A DNA stretch of 19,571 nt from Bacteroides sp. (lineage in GTDB: Bacteria; Bacteroidota; Bacteroidia; Bacteroidales; Bacteroidaceae), in contig DXWV01000096.1 in NCBI GenBank assembly GCA_019416685.1, positions 1-19,571 on the forward strand, read 5' to 3'. This document shows, one piece after another, positions 7,402 through 13,950 of the stretch (positions within the stretch are counted from its first letter, which is position 1; each line of letters starts with the position of its first letter). The translations under genes were made by a program, and so were the position numbers. The notes under the pieces were generated by a model that did not search any database, had not been told where the DNA came from, and was given only the letters and a program-made list of their open reading frames with translations.

Positions 7402-9234
7402 TTATCTTCTTGCAATGTCGTCATATAGCTTTTGCAGGTATGTTTTTCCCTTATCCAGATTTTTACCTTTGTGGGTACCTTCATCCAGTACAACAGTATT
7501 TGATTCGCAATCAAATACGACTGCGTTATCAGGCGTTACCATTCCAAATGCATTTGGGAATGTGAAAAATGCAAAGTGGGGAGAATCAGGATTTAATATA
7601 TTCTTACTGAAAGTGAATTCGTCATGTGGTAATCCTAACTGTGCCAATAAAGTAGCGGCTATATCTATTTGAGAACCGTAAGTAGCTATTTGTCTGGGTT
7701 CTTTGACTGCGCCTCCGGTGAGGATCAACGGAATAGTGTAGCGGGCAGGTGAGAGGTTGTTAATATCCTCCGGATAAACTCCCAAATGATCTGGTACGAG
7801 AATTAATACAGTATTTTTCCAAAGTGGAGTTTCTTTGAACTGACGCACGAAATCTCCGGCACAACTATCCGTATAGGCAAATGCATTCAGTCTGGCGTTG
7901 GATAGTTTGTTGTAAGGTACTTCGAATGGTTCGTGGCTACTGGATGTCTGTAATATTTTGAAGAACGGTTCTTTTTGTGGTTTGGTTTTCAAATCGGTTA
8001 TCATCCGATTGAATACAATGTGGTCATGGGCACCCCATTTACTGAGACGTTCGGATACAGGAAAATCATCTTCGGAGATAATATTTTCAATACCGGTAGA
8101 AACAAGGAATGAACGCATATTGGTGAAGTCGGCATCTCCTCCATAATAATATTGGAGGTCGTATCCGACCTTCTTCAGACTGGCAGGAATAGAGGGTAGA
8201 CTTTGTGTTTTACGTGTATACTTCATGATACTGGTGGTAGGCTGTGCCGGATAACCACTGATAATGGATACCAGTCCCCGGTCGGTACGAAAGCTATTGG
8301 CATAGAAATGTGTGAACAAAACACCTTCATTGGCAAATTTGTCCATGTTGACTGCTATGCCTGGCTGTCCACCGAGAGTTTCCATTAAGTGAGAAGAGAA
8401 GCTCTCGAGCACTATCATGATGATATTGGGATGTTTGATGTTAAATAATTGCGGGATCGAGTCTGTAACAGGTTTATCTTTCAGTGTCGCGAATATGCGG
8501 TCTGCTTCTTCGGCTGGCAGAAAACGATATTGTTTATCAAAAGCAACTTGTCGGGAGAAAGAGTCCATCAAGCTAAAACAGGGATTGATGGCTGCATGAT
8601 TCAGTTTCTGATTGGCACTGAAAAAGACTTTTCCGAGGTTCATGGTTGCAACACTGAACCCTCCGCGTATGGGTATAAATAATAGGGTAGTGGCCAATAA
8701 CAGAACGCCGGATACACTTACCCGGCGAAAGGGTATTTTTAAGGAGCGTTTGGTATTGTTCAATGTTAAAGATAATAAGAAGTAGAGAAGCATTGCGTAA
8801 ACTACCATGCCCAATATACCTCCCAATACTATCCAGATACTGACACTGGCTAGTGCGTCTTTGGGCGAAGAGAAGAAATAAAATAGCGGTGTGGTGTCAA
8901 GCCGGAATCCCCAATAACCATATAATCCAAGATCGCTTATAAATATACAGGAGAGTAATATGGACACTATTATGATATAGATGCGGCGTATCTGTTGTAG
9001 TTTTTTGGAATCAGTCCAGGCAGATGCTATCAGCAGCAATCCCGGGATTACAGTCAGATACCCTGCCATCGAAAAGTCGAGCGGGAGTCCATGCCACATC
9101 ACACTGAACCATTCTGTCCATGATACCTTATTATATAAGGTGTGATAGTAAGCCATAAACGCAGGCTTTTGCAGGATAAATATAAATACAAAAAGGAAAT
9201 AGGTAGTAACGAATTGTATAAGTCTTCTTTTCAT
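7402..9234 (-). CDS. LTA synthase-like membrane sulfatase-fold phosphotransferase
   Basis: A 610-residue protein with an N-terminal membrane domain (about five helices within residues 1-190) and a C-terminal alkaline-phosphatase/sulfatase-fold domain (about 265-600) placed outside the cytoplasmic membrane. Metal and nucleophile positions of the LtaS family are visible: E277 in IVLESFSS, T317 in FRTDRG (the likely phospho-accepting threonine), and D482-H483 in PDHLG. Family members move phosphoglycerol or phosphoethanolamine from phospholipid to an acceptor. Since this organism type has no lipoteichoic acid, the acceptor is more likely a glycan, lipid A or another envelope polymer; that is inference. 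The PAP2 phosphatase downstream could recycle the lipid by-product. A TACCTTTG box on the minus strand at 9264-9271 may be its -7 element. Confidence 0.85.
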   Translation of the reverse strand: MKRRLIQFVTTYFLFVFIFILQKPAFMAYYHTLYNKVSWTEWFSVMWHGLPLDFSMAGYLTVIPGLLLIASAWTDSKKLQQIRRIYIIIVSILLSCIFISDLGLYGYWGFRLDTTPLFYFFSSPKDALASVSIWIVLGGILGMVVYAMLLYFLLSLTLNNTKRSLKIPFRRVSVSGVLLLATTLLFIPIRGGFSVATMNLGKVFFSANQKLNHAAINPCFSLMDSFSRQVAFDKQYRFLPAEEADRIFATLKDKPVTDSIPQLFNIKHPNIIMIVLESFSSHLMETLGGQPGIAVNMDKFANEGVLFTHFYANSFRTDRGLVSIISGYPAQPTTSIMKYTRKTQSLPSIPASLKKVGYDLQYYYGGDADFTNMRSFLVSTGIENIISEDDFPVSERLSKWGAHDHIVFNRMITDLKTKPQKEPFFKILQTSSSHEPFEVPYNKLSNARLNAFAYTDSCAGDFVRQFKETPLWKNTVLILVPDHLGVYPEDINNLSPARYTIPLILTGGAVKEPRQIATYGSQIDIAATLLAQLGLPHDEFTFSKNILNPDSPHFAFFTFPNAFGMVTPDNAVVFDCESNTVVLDEGTHKGKNLDKGKTYLQKLYDDIARR

Positions 9235-9263
9235 ACTATATACTTAAAAAGATTGAACGTAGG

Positions 9264-9271
9264 CAAAGGTA
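9264..9271 (-). promoter_or_regulatory. -7-like box for the LTA-synthase-like gene
   Basis: Read on the minus strand the sequence is TACCTTTG (followed by C), a good match to the Bacteroides -7 consensus, 30 bases before the start codon at 9234. I see no convincing TTTG at -33. The same box occurs before recQ. Confidence 0.42.
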
Positions 9272-9284
9272 CTATACTTTTCTT

Positions 9285-9292
9285 TATCTTTG
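9285..9292 (+). promoter_or_regulatory. -7-like box for cysteine synthase
   Basis: TATCTTTG matches TAnnTTTG and lies 30 bases before the ATG at 9323. The only TTG upstream (9253-9255) is about 29 bases away, too far for a standard -33, so the promoter would be weak or activator-dependent. It lies back-to-back with the divergent box at 9264-9271. Confidence 0.45.
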
Positions 9293-9322
9293 TGCATTAA
9301 CTGACGTAAAACAGTGGTAATT

Positions 9323-10273
9323 ATGGAAAAAATAGCAAAGAATCTGATTGGTTTGATAGGACATACACCCTTGATGGAACTGTCCGGCTATAGTTCAAAA
9401 CAAGGTTTGGCTGGTAATATCGTGGCAAAACTGGAGACTTTTAATCCTGCCGGAAGTGTGAAAGACCGTGTAGCACTTTCAATGATTGAGGATGCTGAAG
9501 AGCGTGGAATCCTTAAACCGGGAGCAACAATAATAGAGCCTACAAGCGGAAATACCGGTGTAGGTCTGGCGATGGTAGCTACTATTAAAGGCTATCATTT
9601 AATATTGACCATGCCCGAAACGATGAGTCTGGAGCGTAGAAATCTGCTGAAAGCTCTGGGAGCACAGATTGTACTGACAGATGGTCTGAAAGGAATGGCA
9701 GGTTCTATTGCAAAAGCGCAGGAATTGAAAACTACTATTCCTGATTCGGTGATACTTCAACAATTTGAGAACCAGTCTAATACGGCAGTGCATCAGCGTA
9801 CTACGGGTGAGGAAATCTGGGAAGATACAGATGGTCAGATAGCTGCTTTTGTGGCCGGAGTAGGTACAGGTGGAACTGTATGTGGGGTGGCTCGCACATT
9901 AAAGAAGCACAATCCGGATGTTTATGTACTGGCCGTTGAGCCTGCCGCCTCTCCGGTGTTGGCAGGTGGAGAAGCAGCTCCTCATCGGATACAAGGTATT
10001 GGTGCCAATTTTATCCCAAAGATCTATGATGCTTCCGTTGTGGATGAGGTAATGGGAGTACCTGATGATGAAGCAATACGTGCTGGGCGTGAATTGGCGG
10101 CTACGGAAGGATTGCTGGTAGGAATATCTTCAGGAGCAGCTGTTTATGCAGCACGAAAGCTGGCGGAACGCCCTGAATTTGCAGGAAAGATGATTGTGGC
10201 ATTATTGCCCGATACCGGCGAACGTTATTTGTCAACGGAGTTGTTTGCATTTGATGCTTATCCGCTTGAATAA
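9323..10273 (+). CDS. cysK: Cysteine synthase (O-acetylserine sulfhydrylase)
   Basis: PLP enzyme that makes cysteine from O-acetylserine and sulfide. From the ATG at 9323 the protein is 316 residues. It shows the PLP lysine K47 in NPAGSVKDR, the substrate loop TSGNTG (74-79), the glycine-rich phosphate-binding loop GTGGT (181-185) and the GISSGAA motif near the C terminus. A GTG three codons upstream (9314) would add Met-Val-Ile, but family members begin at the equivalent of MEKIAKNL, and the ATG is well placed after the -7-like box at 9285. It is divergent from the LTA-synthase-like gene. The final residues lack the bulky CysE-binding variations needed to say more, so CysK versus CysM is not settled by sequence alone, though the motifs favour CysK. 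Confidence 0.92.
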   Translation: MEKIAKNLIGLIGHTPLMELSGYSSKQGLAGNIVAKLETFNPAGSVKDRVALSMIEDAEERGILKPGATIIEPTSGNTGVGLAMVATIKGYHLILTMPETMSLERRNLLKALGAQIVLTDGLKGMAGSIAKAQELKTTIPDSVILQQFENQSNTAVHQRTTGEEIWEDTDGQIAAFVAGVGTGGTVCGVARTLKKHNPDVYVLAVEPAASPVLAGGEAAPHRIQGIGANFIPKIYDASVVDEVMGVPDDEAIRAGRELAATEGLLVGISSGAAVYAARKLAERPEFAGKMIVALLPDTGERYLSTELFAFDAYPLE

Positions 10274-10387
10274 ATAGTGATGAGTGAGTAGTGATTAGTG
10301 ATAAGTGCCATGCGGGTCTCACCGTTCACTATCCCATCGCTACTCACTACTCACTTATCGCTAATCACTACTCACTAACCACTATTT
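10272..10387 (+). repeat. Heptamer-built inverted repeat, cysK-TPR gap (element B)
   Basis: A 36-base arm (10272-10307) is complementary to 10352-10387 with only two mismatches and one G-U pair, around a 44-base loop. The left arm begins inside the cysK stop codon and the right arm ends three bases before the next ATG (10391). The right side contains six consecutive exactly phased 7-mers (10341-10382): TACTCAC twice, TTATCGC, TAATCAC, TACTCAC, TAACCAC. The left arm has the reverse-complement units. No poly-T tail is present, so this is not a classical terminator. Confidence 0.88.
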
Positions 10388-10390
10388 AAG

Positions 10391-11209
10391 ATGAAATCTA
10401 TATTTATCCTTTTTCTTCTCTTTTTCTCTTTATCGCTTTCGGCACAAACTTATAGTGAGTTGTCGGAGCAAGCAATTGATTGTATAGAGAAAGATAGCCT
10501 TGTTCAAGCGGAAGAGTTGCTTGTTCAGGCCATGAAACTTGAACCCTCTAATCCCCATAATGCTTTGCTCTTTTCCAATTTAGGATTAGTACAGAAACGT
10601 TTAGGGCGTTATGATGATGCACTTCAATCGTATACTTATGCATTAAATATTGCTCCTACTGCTGTACCTATTTTGCTGGATCGTGCCGCCCTTTATATGG
10701 AAAAGGGAATGACGGACCGTGCTTATCTGGATTACAGTGAGGTGCTTGATGCCGACAAAGTGAATAAGGAGGCTTTGTTGATGCGTGCCTATATTTACAC
10801 GATCAGACGTGATTATAAAGCCGCTCGTGCGGATTATGACCGTTTATTGGAAATTGATCCGAAGAGTTACAGTGGACGTCTTGGGCTGGCTACTCTTGAA
10901 CAGAAAGAGGGAAAATTCCGTGAGGCACTTGAGGTAATCAATAAATTGCTGGTTGAGAATCCGGATGATGCTACTCTTTATGTAGCGCGTGCCGATATAG
11001 CGCGTGAAATGGAACATATAGAACTGGCTCTTGTTGATCTTGAACAAGCTATCCGTTTATCACCATCATTGATTGATGCTTATCTGCTTCGAGGGGATAT
11101 CTATCTTCTTCAAAAGAAAAAAGGGCTTGCCAAAACTGATTTTGAAAAGGCGATTTCACTTGGAGTACCACCATCTGATCTCTATGAGAGACTGAAACAA
11201 TGTAAATAG
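10391..11209 (+). CDS. Secreted tetratricopeptide-repeat protein
   Basis: A 272-residue protein with a clear signal peptide (MKSIFILFLLFFSLSLSAQ, cleavage near residue 19), so it is exported to the periplasm. It has no lipobox cysteine. From about residue 22 to 262 it is made of roughly seven TPR units of 34 residues, with typical patterns such as NLGLVQKRLGRYDDALQSY and ALLMRAYIYTIRRDYKAAR. TPR solenoids are protein-interaction scaffolds; no enzymatic domain is visible and no partner can be named. It follows cysK after a long inverted repeat and is convergent with recQ, with only 10 bases between the two stop codons and no obvious terminator. Confidence 0.85.
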   Translation: MKSIFILFLLFFSLSLSAQTYSELSEQAIDCIEKDSLVQAEELLVQAMKLEPSNPHNALLFSNLGLVQKRLGRYDDALQSYTYALNIAPTAVPILLDRAALYMEKGMTDRAYLDYSEVLDADKVNKEALLMRAYIYTIRRDYKAARADYDRLLEIDPKSYSGRLGLATLEQKEGKFREALEVINKLLVENPDDATLYVARADIAREMEHIELALVDLEQAIRLSPSLIDAYLLRGDIYLLQKKKGLAKTDFEKAISLGVPPSDLYERLKQCK

Positions 11210-11219
11210 TATGAGGCTT

Positions 11220-13025
11220 TTATCCGAATTGGCGTATTACTTCTACAAATTCTTTGCCGTATTTCTTCTTTTTAAATTCACCGATACCACTGATGTTTCC
11301 GAATGCTTCAATTGTCATTGGGCGGGAAATGCTGAGCAAATGCAATACTTTGTCTGACAATACAATGTAGGCAGGTATTGCTTCCTGATCTGCCAGTTGT
11401 TTGCGGAGTCTTCGTAGAGCTTCAAACAGATCTTCGTTTTCTGTAGGAGGTAGTCCTAAGGGTAATTCTTTATTGATAACTATCTTCTTTTTCTTTCCTT
11501 TTCGATTTTCGTTTTCGTCTCGTTTTATAGTTACTAATTTCGCTTTTTGACGTCCAAATAGTACATTATTTCCGATTTCTGTAATTTTTAAATGGTTATT
11601 TTCATTATATGCAATTTCAAAGTATCCAATTTGCAACATTTGTAACAAATAATCCTGCCAGTCCCGTGCCGGAATATCTCTTCCGGCTCCAAAAGTTTTT
11701 AGTTTATCATATCCTTTTTCTGTTAATTCAGCAGAGAAAGATCCACGTAAAATGTCAATTAACATGCTTGTACCTATTTGCTGTCCGGTACGCGCAATTG
11801 CACTTAATGCTTTTTGTACGATAATAGTTCCGTCAAAACGTTCCGGAGGGTTTCTGCAAACATCACAATTTCCACAATCTTTCTCTGATTTTTCTCCAAA
11901 ATAACTTAGTAAGATACGCCTGCGGCAAATATCTGCCTCGGCATATTGCTGCATACGTTGCAACTTCTCAAGATTAATGATTTGCTGGTTACTTTCAGAG
12001 GCAAACTTTGTCAGCAGAATTAAGTCCCCTAACGAATAGAATAAGACTGTATCGCTTGGCATTCCGTCTCTTCCTGCACGACCTATTTCTTGATAAAAGC
12101 TCTCGATACTTTTGGGAAGATTATAATGAATTACCCAGCGGACATTTGATTTGTCAATACCCATACCGAAAGCGATTGTGGCACACACTACCTGTATGCG
12201 GTCATTGATAAAATCATCTTGTGTGTTGTCTCGTTGATATGCTGAAAGCCCGGCATGATAGACTCCGCAGCGTATTCCGTGCTTTTGTAACATCTGTGCT
12301 ACAGTTTCCGTTTTATTGCGACTCATGCAGTAGATAATACCGCTTTCGCCGGTATGGCGGTCAATAAATTCCAGTATCGCTTTACTCTTTTCTTTTTGTT
12401 GATAACCACGTTTTACGGTGAGGCTGAGATTAGGGCGGTCGAAAGAAGAAATGAATATTTTCGGATCGGTCAGATGCAGTTGGCGAATGATATCTTCACG
12501 GGTAATTTTATCTGCTGTTGCCGTCAGTGCGATGATAGGTACCTGGGGAAACATCTGGTGTAATATCCCCATTTGAGCATATTCCGGGCGGAAATCATGC
12601 CCCCATTGCGAAATACAATGTGCTTCATCAATGGCAAAGAGAGAAAGGTTCATGTCACGTAACAGATAGTCTGTTTCCATGATCAGTTTTTCGGGAGATA
12701 TATAGAGAAGTTTCAGTTTTCCTTCTATACAGGCACGACGCAGATTAGCATTTTCGGTTTCATCATTGCTGCTGTTTAAGGCTCCGGCAGCTATTCCGTT
12801 GGCACGGAGTGCTTCTACCTGATCTTTCATTAGTGATATGAGCGGTGACACAACTACAGCAGTTCCCTCACAGAGCAAAGCCGGGAGTTGGTAACAAATG
12901 GATTTTCCACCTCCGGTGGGCATTAGTACCAAACTGTCTTTCCGGTTCAGTAGATTCCGGATAATTTCTTCTTGTAAAGGGCGGAAACTTTCATAACCAA
13001 AGTAGGTTTTCAGTGTTTGGATCAT
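11220..13025 (-). CDS. recQ: ATP-dependent DNA helicase RecQ
   Basis: 3'-5' superfamily 2 DNA helicase that acts in recombination and fork repair. The 601-residue length is close to E. coli RecQ. Visible in order: Q-motif region FRPLQEE (14-20), Walker A TGGGKS (37-42), motif II DEAH (133-136) followed by the aromatic-rich CISQWGHDFRP, helicase C domain with GRAGRDG, RQC zinc site CRRR...CGNCDVC, and a C-terminal HRDC domain (about 525-600; LRRLRKQLAD...ISGIGEFKKKKYG). A Lys-rich linker (GKKKKKIVINK) joins RQC and HRDC. The start at 13025 follows a TACCTTTG box on the minus strand by about 25 bases. It is the only gene of its transcript visible here. Confidence 0.96.
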   Translation of the reverse strand: MIQTLKTYFGYESFRPLQEEIIRNLLNRKDSLVLMPTGGGKSICYQLPALLCEGTAVVVSPLISLMKDQVEALRANGIAAGALNSSNDETENANLRRACIEGKLKLLYISPEKLIMETDYLLRDMNLSLFAIDEAHCISQWGHDFRPEYAQMGILHQMFPQVPIIALTATADKITREDIIRQLHLTDPKIFISSFDRPNLSLTVKRGYQQKEKSKAILEFIDRHTGESGIIYCMSRNKTETVAQMLQKHGIRCGVYHAGLSAYQRDNTQDDFINDRIQVVCATIAFGMGIDKSNVRWVIHYNLPKSIESFYQEIGRAGRDGMPSDTVLFYSLGDLILLTKFASESNQQIINLEKLQRMQQYAEADICRRRILLSYFGEKSEKDCGNCDVCRNPPERFDGTIIVQKALSAIARTGQQIGTSMLIDILRGSFSAELTEKGYDKLKTFGAGRDIPARDWQDYLLQMLQIGYFEIAYNENNHLKITEIGNNVLFGRQKAKLVTIKRDENENRKGKKKKIVINKELPLGLPPTENEDLFEALRRLRKQLADQEAIPAYIVLSDKVLHLLSISRPMTIEAFGNISGIGEFKKKKYGKEFVEVIRQFG

Positions 13026-13048
13026 GGTTCGTATATTGAGACTTTTTG

Positions 13049-13056
13049 CAAAGGTA
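13049..13056 (-). promoter_or_regulatory. -7-like box for recQ
   Basis: On the minus strand the sequence reads TACCTTTG followed by C, the same box as before the LTA-synthase-like gene. It lies 24 bases before the recQ start, implying a short leader of roughly 16 bases. A TTTG at -33 is not obvious. Confidence 0.45.
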
Positions 13057-13221
13057 CTATTTTCTTTTATCTATCATATATGTATACGCCAGATGGATAA
13101 AATAAAGTCTTTCCGTGACCGAAAACGGAATGTCTAAAAGTTAAAGTTTCTTATTATATCGTTTCTTATCCCCTAATTTGACGTTTTTAACTGTTTTACT
13201 ATAAAAAATATATACGCAAAA

Positions 13222-13253
13222 TTTGTGTATGTGGAAATAATGTATGAAATTTG
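13222..13253 (+). promoter_or_regulatory. Possible promoter of the AraC-type gene
   Basis: TTTG (13222-13225) lies 20 bases before GAAATTTG (13246-13253), a partial match to TTTG-N19/21-TAnnTTTG. The TA of the -7 box is missing. The rest of the 289-base gap between recQ and this gene is AT-rich and I see no gene in it. Confidence 0.3.
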
Positions 13254-13258
13254 TAACA

Positions 13259-13287
13259 TAATAATATTGCATCAACGTAATAATATT
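13259..13287 (+). repeat. Direct repeat TAATAATATT in the AraC-type gene leader
   Basis: The 10-base word TAATAATATT occurs at 13259-13268 and again at 13278-13287, 19 bases start to start, about two helical turns. It lies just past the possible -7 box and 28 bases before the ATG. Such spacing suits a dimeric regulator, and AraC-family proteins often bind direct repeats, but the word is low complexity. Confidence 0.35.
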
Positions 13288-13314
13288 AAAAACAAACCCT
13301 AACCAGTTAATTCA

Positions 13315-13782
13315 ATGAGTGATTTAGAAAACAAAAAACAGGAAGAGACTCCTAAAAAGCGCCCTTACAATCTGAGGGAGAAGAAGGAGAAAAAAGCTGC
13401 TTACCGTTCTTTAATAAGACCGGAATTGGCAGATGAGTTGTATGACAAGATTTTGAATATCGTTGTCGTTCAAAAGAAGTACAGAGACCCGGATTATTCA
13501 GCAAAAGATCTGGCCAAAGAGTTGAAGACGAATACGCGTTATTTATCCGCAGTCGTTAATTCTCGTTTCGGACAGAATTATTCTTGCCTTTTGAATGAAT
13601 ATAGAGTGAAGGATGCTCTTCATCTTTTGACTGATAAGAGATATGCCGATAAGAATGTAGAAGAAATCAGTGCAATGGTTGGTTTTGCCAATCGTCAGTC
13701 TTTCTATGCTGCTTTCTACAAGAATGTAGGCAAAACTCCTAATGGTTACCGTAAAGAACACGTTGAGAATAGCAAAAAGTAA
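13315..13782 (+). CDS. Small AraC-family DNA-binding protein
   Basis: A 155-residue cytoplasmic protein made of a charged, lysine-rich N-terminal tail (about residues 1-32, KKRPYNLREKKEKKAAYRS) and an AraC-type double helix-turn-helix domain (about 50-150). The domain's hallmarks are present: LAKELKTNTRYLSAVVNSRFGQNYSCLLNEYRVKDALHLL for the first helix-turn-helix half, then VEEISAMVGFANRQSFYAAFYKNVGKTPNGYRK for the second. There is no sensor, receiver or membrane domain, unlike the hybrid two-component regulators common in this phylum, so its input signal is unknown. It stands alone between recQ (divergent) and a terminator at 13807-13855. Confidence 0.85.
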   Translation: MSDLENKKQEETPKKRPYNLREKKEKKAAYRSLIRPELADELYDKILNIVVVQKKYRDPDYSAKDLAKELKTNTRYLSAVVNSRFGQNYSCLLNEYRVKDALHLLTDKRYADKNVEEISAMVGFANRQSFYAAFYKNVGKTPNGYRKEHVENSKK

Positions 13783-13806
13783 TCACGTATTTCTTTAGTT
13801 GAATAA

Positions 13807-13855
13807 AAAAGGAAATATCCCGGGCGAAAAGTTTCGGGATACTTCCTTTTCATGT
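13807..13855 (+). terminator. Rho-independent terminator after the AraC-type gene
   Basis: AAAAGGAA (13807-13814) pairs with TTCCTTTT (13843-13850) and TATCCCG (13816-13822) with CGGGATA (13835-13841). One A/C mismatch separates the two stems and the loop has 12 bases. A T-rich tail including TTTTT follows within a few bases. It lies 25 bases after the stop codon at 13780-13782. Confidence 0.8.
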
Positions 13856-13870
13856 TTTTAGAAGAAGGGG

Positions 13871-13940
13871 GGATTATAAATTATGAATTGATAGTTACAT
13901 AATTCATAATCCATAATTCGCAATCCATAATCCATAATTC
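13871..13940 (+). repeat. Ten phased heptamers forming a hairpin before DPP III (element C)
   Basis: Seventy bases divide exactly into ten 7-base units. Four on the left are GGATTAT, AAATTAT, GAATTGA and TAGTTAC. Six on the right, of the reverse-complement type, are ATAATTC, ATAATCC, ATAATTC, GCAATCC, ATAATCC and ATAATTC. Bases 13871-13889 can pair with 13901-13919 with two A/C mismatches and one G-U pair. The element ends 10 bases before the ATG at 13951. No promoter box is recognisable between the upstream terminator and this gene. Confidence 0.8.
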
Positions 13941-13950
13941 ACATCCTCTT

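Noticed and set aside
9314..9322. GTG start for cysK three codons upstream of the ATG
   Set aside because: The ATG at 9323 gives the usual N terminus of the family. The GTG would add only Met-Val-Ile and has no supporting signal.
10272..10387. Element B as an ordinary intrinsic terminator for cysK
   Set aside because: The stem is AT/GC mixed with a 44-base loop, and no T-run follows before the next ATG.
13899..13940. CRISPR-like array in the heptamer ladder
   Set aside because: The units are 7 bases with no spacers, and no cas genes are nearby. It is a tandem, phased repeat.
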